A DNA stretch of 64,000 bases from the NCBI GenBank assembly GCA_012932295.1, contig JAAONU010000002.1, positions 22,475,770-22,539,769 of the forward strand, in the 5' to 3' direction. How positions within the stretch are numbered: the stretch's first letter is position 1; the number at the start of each line of letters is the position of its first letter. The position numbers and the translations under genes were made by a program. Source of the DNA: Cyclina sinensis (lineage: Eukaryota; Mollusca; Bivalvia; Venerida; Veneridae). Below the pieces are notes generated by a model that was not told the origin of the DNA, made no database searches, and saw nothing but the letters and a program-made list of their open reading frames with translations. Positions 36,450 through 48,447 of the stretch are shown here, one piece after another.

Positions 36450-37890
36450 GTTTCTTTTACAGTCCGTACATCCGTATGCAATTTCTAGCGCGGATAACGT
36501 CCATCAGTCCGTACGTCCGTTAGCAATACCAAGTGCAGATGACTTCTTCCACAGTCCGAACATCCGTTAGCAATATCTAGTGCGGATTCGTCTCCCACAG
36601 TCTATTTGTCAGTCTATTTGAGCTTATTTATTGTCGGAACCGGCTGCCCATATGACTGACGCCCCCTGAAGATATTAGTTATTTTATGTTGTGAGGGTAG
36701 TGCAAGATACAGGAAGCATCCCATTCCAGAGACGCCCCTGGTTCTTTTGCATGCTCAGTGTACAGCACTAATACATGGGATCTCGGTTTAACGTCTCATC
36801 AGTCTGTACATCTGTTAGCAATATCTAGTGCGGATAACGTCCTTCAATCCGTACGTCCTTTAGCATATCAAGTGTGGATAACTTCTCCCACAGTCCGTAC
36901 ATCCGTTAGCAATACCTAGTGCAGATAACTTCTCCAGTCCGTACGTCCGTCAGCAATATCAAGTGCAGATAACTTCTCCCACAGTCTGTACATCCGTAAG
37001 CAATATCTAGTGCGGATAACTTCTCCCACAGTCTGTACATCTGTTAGCAATATCAAGTGCGGATAACTCCTCCAGTCCCTACGTTTGTTAGCAATATCAA
37101 GTGCGGATAACTTCTCCCACAGTCTGTACATCCGTTAGCAATATCTAGTGAGGATAACTTCTCCCACAGTCTGTACATCCGTTTACAATATCAAGTGCGG
37201 ATAACTTCTCCCACACTCTGTACATCCGTTAGCAATATCTAGTGCGGATAACTCCTCCAGTCCGTACGTCCGTTAGCAATATCAAGTGCGGATTACTTCT
37301 CCAACAATCTGTACATCCGTTAGCAATATCTTCTTTGGATAACTTCTCCCACAGTCTGTACGTCCATTAGCAATATCTAGTGCGGATAACTCATTCTACA
37401 GTTCCTACATCCGTCAGCAATATCTAGTGCGGATAACTTCTACCACAGTCTGTACATCCGTTAGCAATATCTAGTGCGGATAACTTCTCCAATAGTCTGT
37501 ACATCCGTTTGCAATATCAAGTGCGGATAACTTCTACCACAGTCTGTACATCCGTTAGCAATATCTAGTGCGGATAACTCCTCCAGTCCGTACGTCCGTT
37601 AGCAATATTAAGTGCGGATGACTTCTCCCACAATCTGTACATCCATGACTTCTCCCACAATCTGTACATCCATTAGCAATATCTTCTTTGGATAACTTCT
37701 CCCACAGTCTGTACGTCCATTAGCAATATCTAGTGCGGATAACTCATTCTACAGTTCCTACATCCGTCAGCAATATCTAGTGCGGATAACTCATTCTACA
37801 GTCCGTATATCTGTTGGCAATTTCTTATGGGATAACACCTCCTTCAGTCCGTAGTACATTAGCAATCTCTAGTGCGTATAACTTCTCCTA
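36450..37890. repeat. ~47-bp minisatellite (with 42-bp variants), interrupted by a SINE
   Basis: The unit is CAGTCTGTACATCCGTTAGCA followed by ATATCTAGTGCGGATAACTTC and TCCCA; a variant lacks the CCCA-type end (CTCCTCCAGTCCGTACG). About 25 units. A duplicated block containing TTCTTTGGATAACTTCTCCC occurs at about 37310-37420 and 37660-37770. The SINE at 36614-36800 splits the left part. Confidence 0.88.
36614..36800 (-). mobile_element. 5'-truncated copy of the 15167 SINE inside the 47-bp array
   Basis: It matches the SINE 3' half (TCTATTTGAGCTTATTTATTG ... GGTTTAACGTCTCATC) and stops before the tRNA head. CAGTCT flanks both sides (36613 region and 36801), compatible with a short target duplication, though the array itself contains that word. 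Confidence 0.8.
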
Positions 37891-38976
37891 TAGTCACCAC
37901 TGAGTTACAAAGATGGCACAACTTTTCAGTAAGGCAATAATCTATTATTTTGAGACATGTCAAGAATCACTAAATGACAAAACGGACACATACCTGCAGG
38001 TAGATACGAACGGACAGAAAGCAAGAGAGACAGGCATTGCCTTATGAGGAATATTTGTGCCAAGTTATTTTAAAACCATGGTCTAGCTGTTTGTACAAGT
38101 GAGTGCATACATGTATAAATAATGCGTTTTCAATTTTATTTAGCAACACAGATAAGCAGACAGACGATTTGTAATATGATGCCTCTATAGGGTGAACATC
38201 TGAGCCAAGTTATTCAAAATCCTTTGATGTACCACAGAAATACAGAGAAAAGCTGGCAAATAAAGGCGAGGAGGAAATATAGACTAAAATTAAACATTGC
38301 CCTTTCTGCACTTAAATTGCAACATGTCCATATCGGAAAACTTCGGCTTTTTACCATTACCAATCACCTTTATCTTCACCGGTCGGTGTAAGACTTGACG
38401 TTATGGCTACCATTCTCGATAAATAAATCCTAGCAAGAGAAGCGAAATGTTTGTTAAATAATTTAACACGAGACATGCGATATTTTATTATTAGGATTAA
38501 AGTGACACAAGCGAAAATTAAAACGATACATCTCGGCAGTACTTCCTTGCGAGGTTTTAAATATGTGCACTTGAAAACTCGTCGGTCAAAGAGGCGATAT
38601 TTTTCATGCCCCGCACGGGATTCCGTACGAAACCGAAAGATGCTAAGTATGTTAATTAGGTGTAAAAAGACATTTATCTGCATTACTTGTTATAAAACCA
38701 ATATTTTCATTTAAAGAAGTAAATATATTTTACAGGTATACGCTGCATTTGCCAGTATGAACTATTATGGGAGATGGTGCAATTCGAATTCCTGGTTTTC
38801 GGTATCCTTGAAGTATGCATATGGCTGGGCAATACACTTCGGCCATTATCAAATAATACACCACACTACGTCAAGAAACAGAAGTATTTTTTATTTAGTT
38901 TTGACTTGAGAAATTTGATTTAATACATATTTAAGGTCTCACATTTTCGTTGCATTTTTAAGGTGGTACATTATAT
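37891..38976. other. Intergenic sequence
   Basis: Two diverged related segments (about 37910-38070 and 38130-38230) with AGACAGACAGNC and CCAAGTTATTTTAAAACC suggest an old dispersed repeat. The paired open frames at 38357-38714 on opposite strands have no recognisable domain. Confidence 0.4.
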
Positions 38977-39123
38977 GAATCTTACACTGGTTTCCGGTAC
39001 AGACGGGAATATCCAGCTCGAAGGTAACTGTTTGAGGCGGTAACGAGGTCCTGCCGAGTTACTGCCAAACATTTAACCGAGAGCGGAATATTCCTGCCTG
39101 TACCGGCAACCAGTGTTTGATTC
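38977..39123. repeat. 147-bp near-perfect inverted repeat (hairpin)
   Basis: The arm 38977-39044 and the reverse complement of 39058-39123 align over ~65 bases with few mismatches (CACTGGTTTCCGGTACAGACG against CACTGGTTGCCGGTACAGGCA, and GTAACTGTTTGAGGCGGTAAC against TTAAATGTTTGGCAGTAAC). The loop is about 13 bases (GAGGTCCTGCCGA). It could be a foldback MITE or a transcribed hairpin. Confidence 0.85.
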
Positions 39124-40029
39124 TTTTTCTTGTATATCACACATACATTAAAATTTGGAAGAAAATAACTAAAACTTGTATTTTTATAGTAGCGTATGAC
39201 TTTACAACTTCATTCATAACTGAGTGACGTCATTTAAAGCACGCGACTTAACTTACATGGGGTGGGGGTGTAAGATGAGTGTTTCTAGCACCGGTGTAAA
39301 CAGTAGAAAATTCTGTCGGATATGCAAGAAAAATGAGGAGCCTGGTTTTAGGTATTCACTGAATTTTCTGACTTCGTCCACTTTATCATTCGTGTGATGT
39401 GTCATCACTGTACAGCTCTTACACCTCTGGAGATACATGTGACACAAACGTTGTAACGAATAGACAGGCAGACATACAAAATCTTAGGGGTACATCTTAA
39501 GATGCTGCATAACTTTTATATGAAGTTTTATTAGTGAAGCATAATAGTCTTGGAGATACGCGCAACATTAAGCATATTACTGACAGGCAAACGGACAAAC
39601 CACTCCCTGGACGATGGAGACATAATACATCTATGAATGTACTAAAGTTGTGGAGCGGACATAACCTTAAGGAAGGTTGTTCTTAATAGGAAACCAACAG
39701 AATGTTTAAGCACCTACTGCGATTTTGACCTTTAGAGGTCATCAGATATCGTTGATTCTCTGACTGTATTACATCAAGTAAACATTGTTACAGTACTCGA
39801 CAGCTTATTACAGTAATTGAGAGCGCGAACTTTATTGACTTTTAATGCATCAGAAGTGTTTTCAACAGCAAAGATTGTGCAAAATATTGTTTTTGGTAAA
39901 TGGAGAATGGTGAGTCAGTTCTTTAGTATGGCCTTAGTGGAAAGTGCAGTAAAACTGGTTCCCATTCCTCTCACCATTTTAATTCTCTTCAGTAAAGGTA
40001 ATTATCAGTAAACAGATTTTAGTTAAACA
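39124..40029. other. Intergenic sequence with a decayed dispersed repeat
   Basis: At about 39460-39690 the text GACAGGCAGACATACAAAATCTTAGGGG and similar phrases look like a decayed mollusc repeat with GACAGNCNGAC words. No gene. Confidence 0.4.
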
Positions 40030-40530
40030 ACCTAATTTTTCATTCCATGTAAGAAAGTTTAATCCTGAAACCGCTTGACCCAGCTTCAATCTCTTCCAAG
40101 AGTTTATCAAGAAAAACATTCGGACTAAGTCCAGCGAAAATTTGCACTGATTTGAGCGTCAACCTTGATTGGCCCCACAAGTCCCTACTTAACAACCCTT
40201 ATCGTCTAACGACACCCACTGTCTCCAAATATCAAGAAGAATGGACCAACATTTGACCTCAACAGCGTTCACAAGGTTTTCCACTGATGAAGTTAGTGAC
40301 CTATGTTTTTATCCTACAAGACCCAGTTTCAAACTTACCCTAGACATAACTAGAGTTTGTCACAGAAGTTACGAATATCCCCACACTCCGCTTTGTCAGA
40401 TGATTGAAGGTATTGTAAAATTCTTGCATGACCGTGGAGTGAAAATATGTACAGTTGAAATGAAATTAAATAGAATATTGTTTACGCTTTGATGGCATGT
40501 TGTTATACAAAGTCATAAAATACCAAGAAG
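40030..40530. repeat. Decayed dispersed repeat (family also at 40970-41300)
   Basis: Phrases such as CCCAGCTTCAATCTCTTCCAAG, GACCCAGTTTCAAACTTACC and TTCACAAGGTTTTCCAC recur at 40970-41290 (GTTTCAAACTTTTCCGAAAG, TTTTCACAAAGTTTCCAC). The open frame 40241-40492 is not recognisable as a protein. Confidence 0.4.
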
Positions 40531-40539
40531 GCAAATAAC

Positions 40540-40960
40540 CAGCAATGCATGAAGAATCATGACCTTGACAAGGTCTATCATCAACATTTTGTACCTTTGA
40601 CCAGTCACTATGACCTTGACTTTTGAGCAAGGAAGCTGGATCTTAAACCCGAAACACCGTCTAACCTAGATGAACAAATATGCCAAAATATTTTATAATC
40701 CTTCCATACATGGAGAAGTTATGGCCCAGACAAGGTCTATCATCAACATCTTTTATCTTTGACTAGTGACCTTCACCTTTAAGCTATGGACCTGGGTCTT
40801 ACACTGTCTCATCAAGGTGAACAAAATTCCAAGGCATTTTGAAATCCTCCCATGTACGGAGAAGTTTTTGTTCGGACAAGAAACGGGACTTACGGACGGA
40901 CGGAGGGGCATCAAGGTGAATTTAATATAGCATCTACACACTTTGTGTTAAAAAAATCCG
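40540..40960 (-). mobile_element. Tandem-core element fragment, same family as 57498-59550
   Basis: Core units hold GAAGTTATGGCCCAGACAAGGTCTATCATCAACAT and CCTTGACTTTTGAGC; the right side ends in GGACTTACGGACGGACGGAGG (40883-40903), the tetranucleotide microsatellite. Orientation is inferred from the microsatellite lying on the right. Confidence 0.6.
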
Positions 40961-40969
40961 ACTAAGTTT

Positions 40970-41300
40970 CATGGGTATTTGTTGAAACAGGTAGTATCTA
41001 AAATGTTCATAAGGTTTCCCTTTGACTTGTGCTGATGACCTGATTATTAAACACCCTCATGATCCAGATTCAAACTCTCCTAAGAAATCACAATGACAAG
41101 CATTCTGAACTTACTTTATTAAGTTTGTGCCAGAAATGTGACTTCTATAGTTTTCACAAAGTTTCCACTTATCTCATCTGTCTGCCTAGATTTTGACCCA
41201 GTGGAACCGAGTTTCAAACTTTTCCGAAAGATTTTCAGGACAAACATTCTGAGCAAATTTTATTAAGCTTGGGTGTAAAATAGAGTCTTAAGACTATGAT
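40970..41300. repeat. Decayed dispersed repeat, second copy
   Basis: Two ~150-bp units with GATCCAGATTCAAACTCTCC and AAGCATTCTGAAC / AAACATTCTGAGC. Related to 40030-40530. Confidence 0.4.
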
Positions 41301-41369
41301 ACGGTCTAGTATATACCGTCCTATAATTGAATAAATACAACCTCTGACAACTGCGTCAGGGAAACGATT

Positions 41370-41420
41370 CTTTGGCTCAGTCATTAGAGTGTTCGTCTTC
41401 GATGCATCTTTCTGTTACGG
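41370..41420 (+). mobile_element. Relic of a tRNA-headed SINE
   Basis: TTTGGCTCAGTCATTAGAGTG then TCTTCGATGC parallels the head at 56265-56300 (TTTGGCTCTGTGGTTAGTGTTGGCCTTCGATGC). The B box is lost. Confidence 0.5.
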
Positions 41421-41689
41421 ACTTTCTTGTTCGTAAGAACTGTTAACATAAAATGTTGACGACACACGACAGAGTGATCACAAAAGCTCATCCTGTGCAC
41501 CATGTGCTCTGTGAGATGAAAAGAGTTTAGAAATCAATCATGCTTCCTTTATTGTTTTTCTATTCATCGGTACAAAGGTACAAGAAATCTTTAAAACATG
41601 TAGTATTCTTCATCAACAAGTTCGTGTATAACAAAACGTGTTTCTATTGCTTAGTTTCTCTTTTTCAATTTCTATAAGCACATCTGTTC

Positions 41690-43415
41690 CTTCTTATCAT
41701 CTGACAACTGACTGGAGTTGAAATAAAGACATTATGTAAATCTGATTTCCTTCTTATCGAATGACAACTGACTGGAGTTGAAATAAGACATTATGTAAAC
41801 GTGATTTCATTCTTATCATCTGACAACTGACTGCAGTTGAAATAAAGACATTATGTAAACGTGGTTTCCTTCTTAACATCTGACAGCTGACTGGAGTTGA
41901 AATAAAGACATTATGTAACCGCAATTTCCTTCTTGTCGTCTGACAACTGACTGGAGTTGAAATAAAGACATTATGTAAACGTGATTTCCTTCTTTTCATC
42001 TGACAACTGACTGGAGTTGAAATAAAGACATTATGTAAACGTGATTCCCTTCTTTTCATCTGACAACTGACTGGAGTTGAAATAAAGACATTACGTAAAC
42101 GCAATTCCCTTCTTTTCATCTGACAACTGACTGGAGTTGAAATAAAGACATTATGTAAACGCGATTTCCTTCTTGTCGTCTGACAACTGACTGGAGTTGA
42201 AATAAAGACATTATGTAAACGTGATTCCCTTCTTTTCATCGGACAACTGACTGGAGTTGAAATAAAGACATTATGTAAACGTGATTTCCTTCTTATCATC
42301 TGACAACTGACTGGAGTTGAAATAAAGACATCAGGTAAACGTGATTTCATTCTTATCATTTGACAATTGACTGGAGTTGAAATAAAGACATTATGTAAAC
42401 TTGATTTCCTTCTTAACATCTGACTGACTGGAGTTGAAATAAAGACATTATGTAAACGTGATTTCCTTCTTTACATCTGACAACTGACTGGAGTTGAAAT
42501 AAAGACATTATGTAAACGTGATTTCATTCTTGTCGTCTGACAACTGACTGGAGTTGAAATAAAGACATTATGTAAACGTGGTTTCCTTCTTAACATCTGA
42601 CTGACTGGAGTTGAAATAAAGACATTGTGTAAACGTGATTTCCTTCTTATCATCTGACAACTGACGAGAGTTGAAATAAGACATTATGTAAACGTGATTT
42701 CATTCTCATCATCTGACAACTGACTGGAGTTGAAATAAAGACATTATGTAAACGTGATTTCCTTCTTATCGTTTGACAGCTGACTGAGGTTGAAATAAAG
42801 ACATTATGTAAACGTGATTTCCTTCTTATCGTCTGACAACTGACTGGAGTTGAAATAAAGACATTATGTAAACGCGATTTCCTTCTTATCGTCTGACAAC
42901 TGACTGGAGTTGAAATAAAGACATTATGTAAACGCGATTTCCTTCTTGTCGTCTGACAACTGACTGGAGTTGAAATAAAGACATTATGTAAGCGTGATTT
43001 CCTTCTTTTCATCGGACAACTGACTGGAGTTGAAATAAAGACATTATGTAAACGTGATTCCTTCTTATCGTCTGACAACTGACTGAAGCTGAAATAAAGA
43101 CATTGTGTAAATGTGATTTCCTTCTTTTCATCTGACAACTGACTGGAGTTAAAATAAAGACATTATGTAAACGTGATTTCCTTCTTATCGTCTGACAACT
43201 GACTGGAGTTGAAATAAAGACATTATGTAAACGTGATTTCCTTCTTATCGTCTGACAACTGACTGGAGTTGAAATAAAGACATTATGTAAACGTGATTCC
43301 TTCTTATCGTCTGACAACTGACTGGAGTTGAAATAAAGACATTATGTAAACGTGATATCTTCTTATCGTCCGACAACTGACGAGAGTTGAAATAAAGACA
43401 TTATATAAACGTGAT
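41690..43415. repeat. 60-bp satellite, about 29 units
   Basis: The unit is TCTGACAACTGACTGGAGTTG, AAATAAAGACATTATGTAAAC, GTGATTTCCTTCTTATCA. Most units are exactly 60 bp; 57-bp variants (42421, 42601) and 59-bp variants (about 41781, 42676, 43058) occur. Every unit carries AATAAA on the plus strand. The 60-bp period keeps minus-strand frames open as a 20-residue repeat (SRLHNVFISTPVSCQ core), but the 59-bp variants break the frame, so this is satellite and not a gene. It ends ~100 bp from the stop codon of the peptide gene at 43515. Confidence 0.93.
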
Positions 43416-43514
43416 TTTGCATGTGAAACAATATTGTGAGTCCTTGCGTGCACGGCTAATCACAACCATCTGTATATGTAGGAATGGGGACGTCAGAAAA
43501 GATCTACCTAGGCG

Positions 43515-43715
43515 TCAATGGTTTATAACACACACACATTTATTGGCAGGTCTTCTTCCAGCATTCTTGCAAATTCCATGTTCTACAACTGAACACCCGG
43601 CTTCTATGCATCCAGCCCAAAGTGCACTTCTACATAAACAGTAAGTTAATGATACAAATAATAAGGTGATAAGCGAAGTTCTCAATAAACATCTAGATGT
43701 TTTCAATAAATCCAT
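43515..43715 (-). CDS. Secreted six-cysteine cationic peptide, paralogue B
   Basis: A 66-residue precursor, ATG complement at 43713-43715 and TGA complement at 43515-43517. It begins MDLLKTSRCLLRTSLITLL, a basic then hydrophobic signal-like stretch, then Cys 28, 36, 41, 49, 60 and 62 with exactly the spacing of paralogue A and the shared block NAGRRPANKCVCVI. An extra Cys pair (9 and 26) lies in the putative signal region. Mature charge is about +3. A strong acceptor (TTCTTTTTTTTTCAG on the minus strand, ending at 43760) sits 44 bases before the ATG, so the 5'-UTR intron is shared with paralogue A. The promoter was not located. The 60-bp satellite lies directly downstream. Function unknown; a defence peptide is the simplest hypothesis. 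Confidence 0.75.
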   Translation of the reverse strand: MDLLKTSRCLLRTSLITLLFVSLTYCLCRSALWAGCIEAGCSVVEHGICKNAGRRPANKCVCVINH

Positions 43716-43761
43716 TTTGTTTTATACTTCCTTGTTATGTGTGACGGGGGAAATAAGTTCT

Positions 43762-44978
43762 GAAAAAAAAAGAACAAAGACTTACATAATATAAGCAGCC
43801 ACTAAAACAGAAAAATTTAATCCTGAAATCCTGAAAAAAAATCTCTATTGCATACTAATGACAATATTGCAAATATGATGTTCTATTCTAACTCACGATA
43901 AAACAATAAAACACATTTACTATATAAAAATATATATAAATAAATATTTACTTAAAATTTTTATCAGCATATCCTGAAAAGTTATATATGAAGTATGTTT
44001 CCTTCTTTTGTATAAACGTAACTTTGAGAATGTATTTGCGGTTTGGCAAAGCTTGGCTAAAACATGATTTCCTATTTCTGGAACGTAAGTATACAGCAGT
44101 TAACGCGCGACGTGACGACCGACGTCCGGTTGGGAACATCAAGTTCAAAAATAATTAACGTGATTGTTAAAGAAGAAAGAGGCATAGACGGTAACTTTCT
44201 TCTTTCACTTATTTCTACAGATATATATCGCATGTTTTCTGGTGCGTAACAAATGGTTGACTAAAAGGTGCGTTAGATTTTTAGTTTTCAGATTTTGCTC
44301 ATAAACTTTTGTTTCAAAATACGCTTGTCTCTGGTCTCATTTGAAAAGGAAAGTAGAACTGATGTGATGACCTAGTATGAAGCACGCAATAAAGCCAAAG
44401 AGCCTTTTATTCCTATGTAACATCTTCCCTTCAATTTCAATAAGAAATCGAGACAACTACAGCTTTATGATAAGATGTTATCTTGCATCTTCAGCACTGT
44501 TGCTGTTACATGTATAGGCGTATCGCTTGCCGAATGAATGACTAAGTCTTATGGTGTTGTATTTTTCTTTCCATTTTATTCTCACTTCACGTCTACCAAA
44601 ATACTTGCCTCCCTCCCTGGTACTGTGGTCAAAACCATGAAAATACCAGTGGCTTACTCACAGTCTGGATTGACTTGAACAACTGGATGCTCTCGTAAAC
44701 CCTTGAAAATATTTTATTTCATTTGTCATCAGAACAAGATGCAAATATCCTTACAACCAATGTACTGCTCATATAAGGAAATTAAAGCTGGCCTGTTCAG
44801 ATATCATAATTTTTTACTTAAGGCCATCATGTTTAATGAATTGTTTCACGGGACCGCCGATCGTAATTTTGTCCAAACAAAAAAGCGACAATTTGTATTA
44901 TTATTTTTCATATGCACACAGTTTTCGCTTCCCTAGTTAAAAGTATCTAATTTATGTATTGATTCGTCATGCCTGTGA
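43762..44978. other. Upstream region of paralogue B; intron and promoter expected here
   Basis: The acceptor at 43760 implies that an intron and exon 1 lie to the right (minus strand), but no convincing donor plus TATA pair was found. Otherwise AT-rich with no gene. Confidence 0.4.
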
Positions 44979-45415
44979 AAAACAAACAAACAAACAAGTT
45001 AAACTTTTGTTTGTTGCTTCCTGTCTTTTACTTCATGACCGCTAAAGACATCTACACGGAGACTTCAAGGTGGCAATGACCTTCCTTAAGCGTCGCATAA
45101 CATTCAGTTTTTTGCCTCTTCAAGTACTTCTTGATTTTTTCCCCCCAGTAAATGTTCGTGATATGTTTTCAAGTGTACCTACTCCAACAACATAAAAACG
45201 TCTTTTGCATCGTTGGCAAAAAGTTGACCCAGTAACTATTTGAAAATGAACTTTTTGTCATAGAATAGTCCATTCTGTTTACACAGAGGTAAATCGTGTT
45301 TAGCATGATAGTCGCTGTGTTATTTTAATAATAAGCTAAACCGTGTTTCTGAACTAAAGAAAATAAAAATGAAACATTAAAATGACCACGATTTTTTAAA
45401 CGTAAAATTCCACGA
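44979..45415 (+). repeat. ~440-bp segment duplicated, and interrupted, at 57234-59795
   Basis: It shares TTTGTTTGTTGCTTC-TGTC and ACCGCTAAAGACATCT with 57250-57310, and TTTTGCATCGTTG, TGAACTTTTTGT, AGTCCATTCTG-TTACAC with 59578-59795. Here the two halves are contiguous; at 57-60 kb they are separated by ~2.1 kb of inserted elements. It could be an old dispersed repeat or a local duplication. Confidence 0.65.
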
Positions 45416-46426
45416 AAGGTGCATGTCTTTTACCACATTAATTATACACACCTAACAAAAAAGACAATGTATGAAGGAAGTCATCATGATGAGGCGAAAA
45501 CATACCGTAATATATCTACTTTTGGATTGGATGTGTGACTATTTACGAATTACAAAATCATCCATGTATGTGGTCCGCATATGTACGCTAGTGTGAGCGC
45601 ATTAACATATCAATGTTAAACACAATAGGTGATTTTTGATTTGCGGTTCAGAAGACTTCAGCCACAACTCTTGCTTTTGAGACATCTAACCGCTTAAAAA
45701 ATCTCCCACTGCTGATAGGGACTCACCCTAATTTTTACTGATGATATGTATTTTATTTGTTCATTTTCTTTAAAATGAAATATAATTGCTCATCTTAGGA
45801 AGAATAATTCCTTAGATATAACGCAACCAAGTAAGTGTGCATTTGTAATAAATTGCTATCCACCTAAAATGGTACACCAACAACTCCTTATATACAGATT
45901 GATATAAGTGAATTCAGGTTGCCAACTGTACTTAAAGTTTTCAACCGGGTAATAAATAATTCAATTCTATTCACATTTACATGATTTTGCAGAAAATGAA
46001 ACACTCGGAAGTTTAAGGGTATGTCTCTTTGAAGAAATTGGCTGAAAAATGTGCTGCTGCTTATTGGGTATGCCCCTTAAGAGATTTTCGGACATCCTTA
46101 TTCTGCGACCCTTCGATCCTATCTGCGACCCTATTTGCGGCCCTAGTTTTAACAATGTGCAATCATCAGATTTCTCTTAATGTTTACTAGCGAGAGTGCC
46201 AAATATTTGTTTGTGTTTTTAGGTAAATGATATATTTAAATTTAACAAAGAAATTAATTGTTATTGATGTATAATTTTGCATAATTTTTAATAACGACAG
46301 CAATAAAATTGACAATTATTTACTGCGCGTACAAAAATAGACTTACAATCTCCTAGAATTCTGAAAATGCCTATAATGCCAGCAGGCAATGCGAGCGTTG
46401 CTTAAACAACTGTGTATTGCTCTATC
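45416..46426. other. AT-rich intergenic sequence
   Basis: Nothing recognised. Confidence 0.45.
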
Positions 46427-46573
46427 TGTTTGAGCTTATTTATCGTTGGTACCGGTTGCCCATATGACCGACGCCCTATGAAGAGGTTGTTGGGGGATAG
46501 TGCATGATACAGAAAGCATCCCATTCAAATGTCACGTCTGGTTCCATGCTCAGTGTATAGCACTGATAAGTAA
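46427..46573 (-). mobile_element. 5'-truncated copy of the 15167 SINE
   Basis: TCTGTTTGAGCTTATTTATCG, GGTACCGGTTGCCCATATGAC and CATGCTCAGTGTATAGCACTG match the SINE 3' half; the tRNA head and the GTTTAACGTCTC block are missing. Confidence 0.8.
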
Positions 46574-48446
46574 ATATAATTTACACTGGAAATTTAAGTC
46601 TTATAAAATTTAGAATTGTTATGCTTTTCTCTTTTTTGCTCTATTTACCAGACTTAGATTATTTTCTAAAATAGATGACAGTAGTAGATTACATTTTATG
46701 GTGTATTCATTATATCCTGTGCTTGTAAAGACTTATAATAGCTCTAATATATACTGCGCTAACTTTGTTTACACTCTGACAATATTTGCTTTCATGGACA
46801 GAAACATTAAAGCAAGAACATAACTATCAGTATCGCAAGAAATATTGCATCAACATGTGATCACATGTACAATCAAGTTACTGGGCATAACCCAACTTGT
46901 TTCAAAAATATTGAAACAATTATGGCGTGTGCGAAGGCAGGATGCAAGGACAGCAATTAATTAAAAGAATACTTCAAAATTGAAATTGTAACGGTCAAAA
47001 CGTAACTATACAGAAACAACCTGGCAACAAACTTGAACAATAATAATATATTTATATAAAGGTACCAAAACTATCTAAAGTTAAGAATTTTGCAATGAGA
47101 AAATCTTACTTACTTAATCAATCTGATCCAAATCCTTTTATTGATGATATAAATAAGTGTCCTCATCTCCTTTTAACTAGTTGACAAATATAAATTCTTG
47201 GTGTTTAACACTGCGTGTATAACCAGTAAGTTTACTTTATTTTTGTTCCATAGTTATTTTAAGTTGATAAAAGTGGCTTAAATATATAACTCTACTGAAA
47301 CTTCCAGAATTAACAGGTATTTTTTACAATAATGTTTGTTTTAAGAATATTCCTTTAACAACAAAACGCAAATTTATTGTAAACAGTAAATACCTATTTA
47401 AAGAACAGTCTGGAAAGTTCCCTTATTATCAAACTTAGCATACATAAAAACAAACCGACAAACAATACATGCATGTACCTAACAAAATTTATTAAATCAG
47501 TTATCAAAGAAGTCAGCAGCTGATATAAACGCGAGTTGTGACGATATGAGAACAGCATTTATCATGAATATAGAATATTAGACACAACCAGCAAAGAACA
47601 TACTACTTATAACCGTTATGCAATTGTTCTGATTTTTTCCCACAAATTTCAGTATCAATTTTGCTTTCAGTTACTGGTTAATCAAATAACAGAATTACCA
47701 GCAAACAGACAAGAAGTGTTACATTTTACAGATAAAAATAAAATCCCATTTTGAAACTTTTATTTGTATCGTTTTCACTCGAAACATGATTTTTTAAAAC
47801 ATTTATTCTTATTTCAAGCCTTCGACATGTATTTAAAGAAAAGCCCGTTAAACTATTAATGAAAAAAAGTTGGTCTTATTTTGATTTCGACCCCCCCCCC
47901 CCCCCTTTTCCCCACTTCCCGTAAAACAATTAATCAAAAAAGGTTGGCCTAAATGCTACTGCTTTTATGTTCGTAAATATGTTAAGGGAAACAATGAGCT
48001 ATTCATTAAATGCATTCAAATATATCTTTCTTCTGCTATTTTACGATCTTGCATAAATCTGACCAAATACATGTACAGCTAAACACTGTGGTTACAAAAT
48101 CCGTCACACCAATGTGTATGTACCGTCACAGTAAGGTGTGGGTAGTTAGCTGGAAGTTGCTATTGGACATTCGGACATCATTCGCCGATGCACTTTGTTT
48201 CTCTCAAATTCAGCTTTGGAACTTATAGATGAAAGCAGTCCACCTATGAAACCGATTTGGCTACTATGCCAATCTAAGTACAGTAACGCGCGATTTGTTT
48301 TCTAGATGAAATATTAGTAAGAAAATAATGTTTCGATGAACCTAAGCTGTTGGAAATATTATCTATGTTTTTCTCTTTACGAAAGGATTGTACTACCGCT
48401 TGCAAAACTGATTAGAGTTTACACTGTTAGGTAAAGAACGAGACTC
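46574..48446. other. AT-rich intergenic sequence with a poly-C tract
   Basis: A run of C17-class length lies at about 47890-47907. No gene recognised. Confidence 0.5.
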
Positions 48447-48447
48447 T

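Noticed and set aside
36450..37890. CRISPR-like look of regularly spaced repeats
   Set aside because: Units are contiguous with no unique spacers, and the context is eukaryotic.
38357..38714. Overlapping 87- and 108-codon frames
   Set aside because: No recognisable domain, no splice context; opposite-strand overlap suggests chance.
41754..43317. Minus-strand frames up to 221 codons with a 20-residue repeat
   Set aside because: The frame is open only because 60 is divisible by three; 59-bp units break it and there is no signal peptide or splice context.
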